Source: RGIG9060 sp036307825
Lineage (GTDB): Bacteria > Spirochaetota > Spirochaetia > Treponematales > Treponemataceae
Direction: 5' to 3'
DNA length: 64,000 nucleotides
NCBI GenBank assembly: GCA_036307825.1
Contig: JAXJWW010000082.1
Span: 12,691 to 76,690, forward strand
Below, piece after piece: positions 27,441 to 34,108 of this stretch; position 1 is the first letter of the stretch, and each line of letters begins with the position of its first letter. The notes under the pieces were generated by a model, which did not search any database, had not been told where the DNA came from, and worked only from the letters and a program-made list of their open reading frames with translations. A program made the position numbers and the translations under genes.

Positions 27441-27830
27441 CTAAAAAAATACACCACTCCATTTTTCTAAAAAACTTTTTAAATCTTCTTTTATCAAACC
27501 AATTGCTGGATCACTAATATACACTTTATTTTTATTAATTTTATAAACTACAACATAATGTTCTATTTCTGTTTTTATATGAAAAATAGCAGGAAAAATA
27601 ATTTCAGAAATTTTTTCTTTCTGAGGTGCCATGAAACCTTCACAATCAAGCCCAAAAGTTTCGCAAGCTTTGGAAATTCCAAAACCAGAAGTACCAATTT
27701 TATCGGTACCTGCGACAGCTCTAATTTTTCGTAAGGGTATAGTTTTTCCGTAATATTGCAAGATGATAGAAACACATGCAGGTTCGCAATCTGTTTCATC
27801 ATGTTGCAAAACTTGCTTTATTCGAGACAT
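27441..27830 (-). CDS. Stand-alone C39-family cysteine peptidase domain
   Basis: 129 residues that match one C39 domain and nothing more. The oxyanion Gln (Q9) and catalytic Cys (C15) are in QHDETDCEPAC, the catalytic His in IEHYVVVYKI, and the Asp in VYISDPAIG. It stops at EKWSGVFF, the point where the transmembrane part of bacteriocin ABC exporters usually begins. No exporter remnant is seen downstream (27250-27440). There is no signal peptide, so it is probably cytoplasmic. The substrate is unknown, and no double-glycine precursor is evident nearby. The ribosome binding site is AGGAAAAA. It lies between rpsO and a run of secreted proteins. Confidence 0.82.
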   Translation of the reverse strand: MSRIKQVLQHDETDCEPACVSIILQYYGKTIPLRKIRAVAGTDKIGTSGFGISKACETFGLDCEGFMAPQKEKISEIIFPAIFHIKTEIEHYVVVYKINKNKVYISDPAIGLIKEDLKSFLEKWSGVFF

Positions 27831-27860
27831 AATTTTTCCTATAGTAGTTTTTAGTAAGTT

Positions 27861-28763
27861 TTATTCCTTTAAATCTGGAAAATATTTTAATAGCAACTCA
27901 TCTGGCTCATCGAGGATTTCGGTAGTTGATTTTTGATATAATCCAGGAATACCATGTTCTTGAGGATGATAATATTCCAATTCAATAAACCCTGCTGGAT
28001 GATATTTTATTTCTTTTGCATTACTTACAGGTATTGTTATATTTCCATCTTTATCTATTTTTTTTACTGCAATATTATTTTTATATTCTGTAATTGAATA
28101 GACTTCATTGTTTTTGTATCGTATAATTGTCTTTATATTTTCTTTATAGATAGTTTCTGTTCGTGTATCTAGTTTTTTTTGATTATTTTCGTCTATTGTA
28201 CAAGATATAATTCTTAATTCATTATCAACTTTGGAATAAATTGTTTCATTTAAATTTTCACCTTTTTCATTTTCTTTAAATAGAAAAACTTTATTTTTGT
28301 CTTTTGTAATTTTATACTTTTCAACACTTTCTGTTATTTTATTATTATATAATTTTGTTGAAGTTGTTCTTATAAGAAAAATTCCATCTTTGTATTCATA
28401 CAAATCTACATCTATTTCAAAAACCCTATCTGGATATCCTTTAGTAAAAATAAATTTAGTTATACGACCATTATTATCATAAAAATAATACAAAATATAA
28501 ATATCTTTTTCTTCGCTATCACCATAAGAAACATTACCATCACTATGCAGATAATATTCTTCATCATAGCACTTTAATATCTTTCCTTTTACAAAATCTA
28601 AATTTTCAATATATTTACCATTTACTATCGGATTTTGAACTAATTGGTCATAATTTACTATACTTTCTGGAATTACATCTTTAAATATATCTGTAATATT
28701 TTCTGAAAAAAGACAAACAGAGAAAAATACTAAACATAAAAAAATTAAAAGGCTCTTTTTCAT
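27861..28763 (-). CDS. Secreted protein of unknown function
   Basis: 300 residues. The signal peptide is KKSLLIFLCLVFFSVCLFSE. The mature part is rich in Lys, Asn, Tyr and Glu and appears to be beta-strand repeats resembling YD/MORN-like text (YNNKITESVEKYKITKDKNK; YKNNEVYSITEYKNNIAVKK), ending in an aromatic segment (GFIELEYYHPQEHGIPGLYQ). No family was recognised. It is preceded by a short leader ORF and an AAAGGAGAAA ribosome binding site almost identical to that of the next secreted gene at 29518. Confidence 0.6.
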   Translation of the reverse strand: MKKSLLIFLCLVFFSVCLFSENITDIFKDVIPESIVNYDQLVQNPIVNGKYIENLDFVKGKILKCYDEEYYLHSDGNVSYGDSEEKDIYILYYFYDNNGRITKFIFTKGYPDRVFEIDVDLYEYKDGIFLIRTTSTKLYNNKITESVEKYKITKDKNKVFLFKENEKGENLNETIYSKVDNELRIISCTIDENNQKKLDTRTETIYKENIKTIIRYKNNEVYSITEYKNNIAVKKIDKDGNITIPVSNAKEIKYHPAGFIELEYYHPQEHGIPGLYQKSTTEILDEPDELLLKYFPDLKE

Positions 28764-28770
28764 AAAAGTT

Positions 28771-28827
28771 TTATTTCTCCTTTATTATTAATTTACAAAC
28801 CAACAGCACAGTATCTGTGATTTTCAT
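28771..28827 (-). CDS. Short leader ORF 1 (18 codons) with strong ribosome binding site
   Basis: ATG preceded by AGGAGGCAAAGTT, an almost ideal ribosome binding site. It encodes MKITDTVLLVCKLIIKEK and its stop overlaps the region just after the ribosome binding site of the next gene (start 28763). The same upstream block recurs at 29547-29579 and 31467-31529. It could be a regulatory leader peptide or the remnant of a duplicated gene start. Confidence 0.45.
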   Translation of the reverse strand: MKITDTVLLVCKLIIKEK

Positions 28828-28867
28828 AACTTTGCCTCCTGATTATTATGGGATTTTTTGTTCTAAA

Positions 28868-29518
28868 CTAAGTAGCAGCATATATTTGTATTTTAGTAAT
28901 TAAACCATTTTCTTGAGTAAACCTAATATACATTGTCTCTTCTGCTAACATATTAGCAACATACACAAGTATACCTTCATTATCTTCTCTCAAAAATAAT
29001 AATGGATTTGCTTTATCTGAAATTATAGTACTCTCTTTTGTTTCAAAGTTATAATAAGTTACTTTTGCATCTGGAGCATAAAATTCCATAATTTTTGAAA
29101 TTGGATCTCCAACTTTTACACCACGTTTTGTTGACCAATGGGAAGATGTTGTTTCCATTTTCAAAATTGTTCCATCCATGTAACCCCAAATAACAGATAA
29201 TCCATCGAGTTCTTGTTTTACCCATCTTATTATTTTATTTTGCATTTTTAGCGTCCACTCTGCATAAATCTCATTGTCCTCAAAATCAATTCCATTTTGT
29301 TTTCTGATATTATGATAAAGGCAAAGATTTATACCTTTATCATTTTTTAAACAAAATTCTAATGTACGAGGGTCGTCATAAGCTGAATCATCACTATTGA
29401 TATCTGGAATTAATTCAGTTTTATAATCATTTGAATTTTGATTTGTTTTTTGCTGCCCCATAGCAAATACGCTTGTTATTAGTAAAACAACTAAAAAGAT
29501 AGTAATTTTCTTTTTCAT
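28868..29518 (-). CDS. Exported protein of unknown function
   Basis: 216 residues from ATG 29518, which has an AAAGGAGAAC site. A longer frame upstream only reads into the degenerate leader ORF. The signal peptide is KKKITIFLVVLLITSVFAMG. The mature domain contains WVKQELDGLSVIWGYMDGTI and, further on, GVKVGDPISKIMEFYAPDAK, a pattern seen in secreted beta-rich proteins where a glycine-bounded turn precedes a helix. No family was recognised. It sits in the accessory block with similarly regulated neighbours. Confidence 0.6.
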   Translation of the reverse strand: MKKKITIFLVVLLITSVFAMGQQKTNQNSNDYKTELIPDINSDDSAYDDPRTLEFCLKNDKGINLCLYHNIRKQNGIDFEDNEIYAEWTLKMQNKIIRWVKQELDGLSVIWGYMDGTILKMETTSSHWSTKRGVKVGDPISKIMEFYAPDAKVTYYNFETKESTIISDKANPLLFLREDNEGILVYVANMLAEETMYIRFTQENGLITKIQIYAAT

Positions 29519-29546
29519 AAAAGTCTTGTTCTCCTTTATTATTAAT

Positions 29547-29579
29547 TTACAAACCAACAGCAGTATATGTTATTTTCAT
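29547..29579 (-). other. Short leader ORF 2, truncated copy
   Basis: Second copy of the leader block. It keeps AGGAGACAAAGTTATGAAAA, but a 2-base loss relative to copy 1 shifts the frame and stops after ten codons (MKITYTAVGL). Past the shift, the old frame remains open into the secreted gene at 29518. Confidence 0.4.
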
Positions 29580-29660
29580 AACTTTGTCTCCTGATTAAAA
29601 TATCTAATAAGTACAAATCATAATGCAATTCCGAACTTACTTCGAAATCTATTCATCTTT

Positions 29661-30353
29661 TTAATCTTTTTTATACAATAATATCTTTTTATCATCACCT
29701 GAATTTACAAACCAAGTAGCAGTTGCTTCTTCAAGACATGGTAGTAAATCTAGACCTTGCAAATCTACAAATTCTAATGAACCACGCCCAGAATTTGTTC
29801 CATCTTCAATCTCTATTTTCTTTGTTCCCTTGAGAATATTAAAAGTACAACTTCCTTTATCAGTTTTAAGAGTAATTTCTGTTTGACCAAGACTTAAATC
29901 TATTCCTTCTTCACCTGGTGTCCAAAAATAAAGTATTCTGTTCATCTCTAAATTATCAACTGAATCAAAATATATTTTAACTTTACTTCCAACAACACAG
30001 GAATTATTTATTTCTATGGTATTTAAATGGCTTTTTCCCTTTCCATACATTCTCATAACAGCAAGACAATTATTTATTCCATTTTGTTTATAAAACAAAT
30101 AATCTTTTATTCCTCCTGTTTCTTGAGGAACTATAACTCCTGTTGAAAACCTAATCTCATTATCATAAAATCCCCATATTTGTTCTTGAATAAATTTATT
30201 TTCATATTTGGATTGATAGCTAGGTTCTTCATCCAGAACAAATTTTGTAACAATTGGTTTACTAGAGGAAGTTTTATCTTTTGGAGTAACGCAAGATTCC
30301 AAATTCAATATAAAAAAAACTAAAACTAATAAAAATGATTTATCTTTTAACAT
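29661..30353 (-). CDS. Lipoprotein of unknown function
   Basis: 230 residues. The signal peptide ends in a lipobox (LNLESC), so the mature protein starts with a lipidated Cys at about residue 21. The body has beta-strand character with YLFYKQNGINN, RILYFWTPGEEGIDLSLGQT and a late WFVNSGDDKKILLYKKD. The layout parallels the next gene upstream (30385-31440): a NKFIQ/DKIIQ helix, an LFY/YFY strand and an ILYFW/ILYLW strand in the same order. The two are likely diverged paralogues. Confidence 0.6.
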   Translation of the reverse strand: MLKDKSFLLVLVFFILNLESCVTPKDKTSSSKPIVTKFVLDEEPSYQSKYENKFIQEQIWGFYDNEIRFSTGVIVPQETGGIKDYLFYKQNGINNCLAVMRMYGKGKSHLNTIEINNSCVVGSKVKIYFDSVDNLEMNRILYFWTPGEEGIDLSLGQTEITLKTDKGSCTFNILKGTKKIEIEDGTNSGRGSLEFVDLQGLDLLPCLEEATATWFVNSGDDKKILLYKKD

Positions 30354-30384
30354 AATCTATTCAACATCTCCGTTAATTAAAATT

Positions 30385-31440
30385 TTAGCGCCATAAAAAC
30401 AATACAGGATTTTCTACGATGTTATTATTTTCATCTGTAAATTTACCATTAAGAATTATTTTATTGTCTGCCTTGGTGTTATTTACATTTAATTTTTCAT
30501 AAAAAAATGTATTTCCATTTTCTTCGCAACTAGCAAGAACATGAAAATTAATCATTTCTTTAGAAACAGAATCAAATCTATAAATAAAATCAATGTTAGT
30601 ATTTTCAATTAAGCAAGTTTCTTTGTATTCAAAAGGTTTTGAATTTTTCAATTTTAAAAGTTCATAATTTCTTTTAAGAGTTGCTATTGAATTTTCTAAA
30701 ACACGTGTGTAATCATTTTCAAAAAACCACTTTTCAAGATTACTAATATTTTGGTTAATTTTTTTTATGTTTACATTTTTACAGTTGTTAAAAGTAATTT
30801 TAAACCAAACAGGATTTTCTAGTTTCTTAAGATTTACATTTTCAAAATTTTCAAATTGAACTTCTCTTAGACCTACAAAAGATTCATAGCCATCAATTTT
30901 AGTTATTTTAATATTTTTGTCTAAAGTATAAATTTTAAGTTTTGAAATATTCGTGTTTAATTGAAATTCACTTCTTTTGTTGTTCATTGAAATTCCAAAT
31001 GTAGATTTATTTTCTTCTGTAGAATTTAATGAACCTTCCCACAAATAAAGAATTTGATTTTTATCATTTTCTGTACAATCAAGTTTTATATAACAAATAT
31101 CACCTTTTATTCTTGCTGTATTTACAAACAATACATCATTGGTAAAATTTACAACATCTCTACAGCGAAACCCAAGACATCTTAGTTCATTTTTAGCTTC
31201 TTTTCTAAATTGAAAAATATCAACGTTGTAAAAATAATATTCTTTAATAAAATTGCCTTCAATTTCAGAATAAGTTTTTATAAGTCTTGTAGAATCATAA
31301 TCATCCCAAAAATAATTTTGAATAATTTTATCAACATAAATTTTATCTACAGGATTTTCTGATGTTAAATCAACTCGCTCATAAGCAAAAATATTAAATG
31401 ATATAAACAACATCAAAATACATATAATTTTATCTCGCAT
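30385..31440 (-). CDS. Secreted protein of unknown function, paralogue of the downstream lipoprotein
   Basis: 351 residues. The signal peptide is MRDKIICILMLFISFNIFAY. The segment DKIIQNYFWDDYDSTRLI, then IKEYYFYNVDIFQ, then QILYLWEGSLN follows the same order as in the lipoprotein at 29661-30353. An additional about 110 C-terminal residues end in ENPVLFLWR. The family was not recognised. The ATG has no good ribosome binding site, and a frame-shifted gene fragment (31430-31507) overlaps its start. Confidence 0.6.
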   Translation of the reverse strand: MRDKIICILMLFISFNIFAYERVDLTSENPVDKIYVDKIIQNYFWDDYDSTRLIKTYSEIEGNFIKEYYFYNVDIFQFRKEAKNELRCLGFRCRDVVNFTNDVLFVNTARIKGDICYIKLDCTENDKNQILYLWEGSLNSTEENKSTFGISMNNKRSEFQLNTNISKLKIYTLDKNIKITKIDGYESFVGLREVQFENFENVNLKKLENPVWFKITFNNCKNVNIKKINQNISNLEKWFFENDYTRVLENSIATLKRNYELLKLKNSKPFEYKETCLIENTNIDFIYRFDSVSKEMINFHVLASCEENGNTFFYEKLNVNNTKADNKIILNGKFTDENNNIVENPVLFLWR

Positions 31441-31507
31441 AATCTATAACTCCATCATTATTCAAATCATAGGCTTGTGTAATAATCTCTCCATTTGGAG
31501 AACACAA
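31430..31507 (-). pseudogene. Gene-end fragment with a calcium-loop-like motif
   Basis: A short frame encodes CSPNGEIITQAYDLNNDGVI followed by DYAR and a stop. The DxNxDGxID pattern resembles EF-hand/dockerin loops and looks like the C-terminus of a lost protein. It is out of frame with leader ORF 3 by one base, consistent with a decayed gene that began MKIT and was then shifted and deleted. Confidence 0.4.
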
Positions 31508-31529
31508 ATTCTTTTACTGTGATTTTCAT
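31467..31529 (-). other. Short leader ORF 3 (20 codons)
   Basis: Third copy of the AATCAGGAGACAAAGTTATG block. It encodes MKITVKEFVFSKWRDYYTSL. Only the ribosome binding site and first four codons are shared with copies 1 and 2. It lies before the secreted protein gene starting at 31440. Confidence 0.4.
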
Positions 31530-31577
31530 AACTTTGTCTCCTGATTAGTATGGCATTTTGTGTATTTGATATCTCCT

Positions 31578-31606
31578 GTTGTACCCCCCTCACCAAACTT
31601 TGTCAA
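31578..31606 (-). promoter_or_regulatory. Promoter-like site with G6 tract in the spacer
   Basis: Minus strand: TTGACA (31606-31601), 17-bp spacer ending in six G, then TACAAC as a weak -10 (31583-31578). It would drive leader ORF 3 and the secreted protein. The rest of 31530-31692 holds only A/T-rich sequence. Confidence 0.5.
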
Positions 31607-31692
31607 GAGTATAAATGTTTTTTTACAGTTTTTTTGTAAAATTATTTGTTATTAGTATAAGATAATAGATATAAAAAATACCAGATAATATT

Positions 31693-31935
31693 TCACATAC
31701 AAAATCTTCTTAATTTTGCAAAATTTAACAAACACTTCCTAATGCAAATTTTCGATATAATTCTAAAACAGAATTTACGCCACTTTTTTTTTACTCTAAA
31801 ACAATATGTTGCAACCGTATTCTTATTTATGCCTAAAATATAAGCAATTCGTTCTTGTTTTATACTTTGTAACATAAAATTGAATACCATTTTTTCTTTC
31901 ATTGAAAAACTTTCAAAAATTTCAGGATATTCCAT
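31693..31935 (-). CDS. Small helix-turn-helix protein (LuxR/sigma-4-like) with Cys-rich basic tail
   Basis: 80 residues. Residues about 9-52 fit a LuxR/sigma region-4 helix-turn-helix: FSMKEKMVFNFMLQ, then QERIAYILGINKNTVATYCF. There is no N-terminal sensor domain. The tail (about 53-80) is strongly basic with four cysteines and might be a metal site or the result of a frameshift. An in-frame TAA just upstream fixes the ATG, which has only a weak GATAGA site. It is a plausible local regulator of the flanking secreted genes. Confidence 0.5.
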   Translation of the reverse strand: MEYPEIFESFSMKEKMVFNFMLQSIKQERIAYILGINKNTVATYCFRVKKKWRKFCFRIISKICIRKCLLNFAKLRRFCM

Positions 31936-32035
31936 TCTATCAGAAGTGTTAGAATTTTAGATTTTATAAAAATTTGAAGAATAATAATTTTTTTCGTCTT
32001 TTATTGAAGCAATACATTTTGTAATTTCACTTACA

Positions 32036-32099
32036 TAAGTGTGCTTTTACGCATAGCGTAAGTGTGCTTTTACACATAGTATAAGTGAACTTTTACAAA
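32036..32099. repeat. 23-bp tandem repeat, about 2.8 copies
   Basis: Units start at 32036, 32059 and 32082 with core TAAGTGTGCTTTTAC(A/G)CATAG; the third is partial and diverged. It lies in the gap between the HTH gene and the lipoprotein terminator. Too few and too short for CRISPR; possibly binding sites for a local regulator. Confidence 0.7.
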
Positions 32100-32100
32100 T

Positions 32101-32136
32101 AAAAAAACTGACACCTTATATTTAAGATGTCAGTTT
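32101..32136 (-). terminator. Rho-independent terminator of the CsgG-like lipoprotein gene
   Basis: Minus strand: AAACTGACATCTTA, short loop, TAAGGTGTCAGTTT, then seven T. It lies 19 bp downstream of the lipoprotein stop. Confidence 0.85.
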
Positions 32137-32154
32137 AATAATAAAATTTAAATC

Positions 32155-33141
32155 CTATCTCATGCTTCTTGCAGCATTTTGTAGTTGTAATTTTTTAGCA
32201 GAATCAATTTCAAATTGAATATCTTTTAATGCATTAAAAACTTGTTTATCAGAAGATACATTTGAAAGTTCTTTCATTAAATCGTAAGAATTATTTAAAT
32301 CCCCATTAACTTGCATCAAAATTGCAGCATTGTATCCAGCTTCAAAATTTTGTGTTTTTGAGTAAATTTCAGCAAATTTTTCTTGTGCTTCTTTAGTTAA
32401 ACCTTTTTTTGCCATTTCTTGAGCAATTTTAAAATCAGGATTTTTTGATTTATCAGATTTTAACTGAAGATATTTTGTTTCTGTATAAGGGTGTATATCT
32501 CTATAAATTTGTTCAACTAAATTGTTAAGTTGCATCTCAATTACAGAATAAGCATTTGGTAGATCGTTTCTTCTTTCGTATTCGTTTGATGTTACAGTAT
32601 AACTTGCAGGTTTGTAAGAAATAATTGAATTATCTTTTGCATTTACAACTTGATAAGTTACTTCCAACCAAACAGATTTCTTGTAAAATCCGCGATATTT
32701 TGTTTCGTCATCTTCAATATATTCTTCTTCGTCATAAATAACATCTTCTGAAAACTTATCAATTTTTCCTGTTAAATAAATATCAACAGGAATTTCTCTT
32801 CCTTCTTTAATTGCTGCTTCAACTACAGCAGAATCAACTAATTTGTAACAGTCTGAATTTACAAGTTTAGAAGTTAATTGTTTTGTAATATAAGTTGAAA
32901 CTAAAACTTCTTCCTTGCGTTCTTTTTCAGAAGAAACAATCGAACCAAAATTGATAATAAAACCAGAAAACTTGATATTATCATCAAATTCTTGAAGCTT
33001 AAATGGAACAACACAAACTGTTTCTGCATCGCCCAAATCCAATGCTGAAGGTCTTTGAATGTTAACAGGTATAGATGTAGCACATCCTACAAACATTACA
33101 AAACATAAGGTACTAATTAAAAGTAAAATTTTTCCTTTCAT
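32155..33141 (-). CDS. Lipoprotein with CsgG-like N-terminal domain and helical C-terminus
   Basis: 328 residues. The signal peptide ends in lipobox FVGC (Cys at about 20). The N-terminal half has the order of CsgG/TolB-like periplasmic domains: AETVCVVPFKL, then a helix with SKLVNSDCYKLVDSAVVEAA, then IDIYLTGKI-like strands (here VDIYLTGKIDKFSE). The C-terminal about 90 residues are TPR-like (IAQEMAKKGLTKEAQEKFAE; GYNAAILMQVNGDLNNSYDL). Probably anchored in a membrane as part of an export or assembly complex. It stands alone between a promoter with a G6 tract and its own terminator. Confidence 0.65.
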   Translation of the reverse strand: MKGKILLLISTLCFVMFVGCATSIPVNIQRPSALDLGDAETVCVVPFKLQEFDDNIKFSGFIINFGSIVSSEKERKEEVLVSTYITKQLTSKLVNSDCYKLVDSAVVEAAIKEGREIPVDIYLTGKIDKFSEDVIYDEEEYIEDDETKYRGFYKKSVWLEVTYQVVNAKDNSIISYKPASYTVTSNEYERRNDLPNAYSVIEMQLNNLVEQIYRDIHPYTETKYLQLKSDKSKNPDFKIAQEMAKKGLTKEAQEKFAEIYSKTQNFEAGYNAAILMQVNGDLNNSYDLMKELSNVSSDKQVFNALKDIQFEIDSAKKLQLQNAARSMR

Positions 33142-33174
33142 AAATACTCTCCTATAAAATTATATATTTTGTGC

Positions 33175-33200
33175 ATTATAACACATACCCCCCTAGTCAA
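33175..33200 (-). promoter_or_regulatory. Promoter-like site with G6 tract and short spacer
   Basis: Minus strand: TTGACT (33200-33195), 14-bp spacer beginning A-GGGGGG, then perfect TATAAT (33180-33175), 33 bp before the ATG, with a TAGGAGAG ribosome binding site between. The spacer is 3 bp below the optimum, so the length of the G run could set promoter strength. Confidence 0.6.
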
Positions 33201-33259
33201 GTAGGGAAATATTAAAGTGAATGAATTAAATTTTAAGGAATAATTGTTTTAATCGTAAA

Positions 33260-34099
33260 TTAAAATTCAACTTCAAAACTTTTAAAGTTTTTTATATTTT
33301 CATAAAAGAATTTTTTATTTAGATTGATACAAATTTCATTTTCTAAAATAAAAAGTTTTCCCTGAATACTAAAATTTTGATTTTTAATTTTTACTAAAAA
33401 GGAATTTTCTTTTGGCAAAACCTGTAAAATATTTTTTTTATTGATTATTATATCAACATTTTCATTTTCTAATGGACTTACAGATTTTATTATTGATGTT
33501 TCTAATTGTAAAACATACTTTCTACCTAAAAATTTTTCTACTTTTTTAAATTCACCGTTATAAATAAAATCCCGAATTAAAGTTGAACTTATCCGTTGAT
33601 TATCTAAAATTACATCTTTACAAATTGATAACTCTAAGTTGTTTTTTTCAAAATATTCTGAAATTTCTGTAATTCCCATTGAACCTTTGTAGCCACATCT
33701 AAAATCTTGCCCAACTGATAAAAACTTCATATTACAATAACCAAAAAGTCGGTCAAAAAAATCAATTCCTAAAGTTTTTTTAAATTCAGAATCAAAATTG
33801 ATAATTAAACAAAAATCAAAGCCTTGTTTTTCAAAATATTGTATTTTTTGGGATAAAGTTGATAAATCCCCTTTGTAAAAATTTTGGGATTTAGAGCCTC
33901 TAGGAGAACGAGCAAAAGTTACAACGCCTGCACAAAATGATTTTTCTTCATTCTTTTTTGATAAAACTTTTTCAAATAAAACTTGATGTCCAAGATGATT
34001 TCCGTCAAATCCACCAATTGTTAAACAAGTTGACTGAATAGAATTTTGAGATAAATATGATTTTACAGAGCCTAAATCGTCCCAAGAAAAAACTTTCAT
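33260..34099 (-). CDS. ribF: FMN adenylyltransferase (RibF) without a recognisable riboflavin kinase domain
   Basis: 279 residues. The nucleotidyl-transferase domain is complete: GGFDGNHLGHQ near residue 27, VTFARSPRG, FLSVGQDFRCGYKG, and ISSTLIRDFIYNGEF before FLGRKY. In standard bifunctional RibF a riboflavin kinase barrel with a GFPTAN motif follows. Here the last about 85 residues lack it and end in a Lys/Asn/Phe-rich stretch. The protein probably makes FAD from FMN but may not phosphorylate riboflavin. It is the last gene of the rimP-nusA-infB operon, 9 bp after truB. Confidence 0.85.
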   Translation of the reverse strand: MKVFSWDDLGSVKSYLSQNSIQSTCLTIGGFDGNHLGHQVLFEKVLSKKNEEKSFCAGVVTFARSPRGSKSQNFYKGDLSTLSQKIQYFEKQGFDFCLIINFDSEFKKTLGIDFFDRLFGYCNMKFLSVGQDFRCGYKGSMGITEISEYFEKNNLELSICKDVILDNQRISSTLIRDFIYNGEFKKVEKFLGRKYVLQLETSIIKSVSPLENENVDIIINKKNILQVLPKENSFLVKIKNQNFSIQGKLFILENEICINLNKKFFYENIKNFKSFEVEF

Positions 34100-34108
34100 A
34101 CAAACAAA

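Noticed and set aside
27441..31529. C39 peptidase plus leader ORFs as a bacteriocin system
   Set aside because: None of the short ORFs has a double-glycine leader, and no exporter or immunity-like membrane protein is nearby.
32036..32099. 23-bp repeats as CRISPR
   Set aside because: Units are directly adjacent without spacers and number fewer than three.
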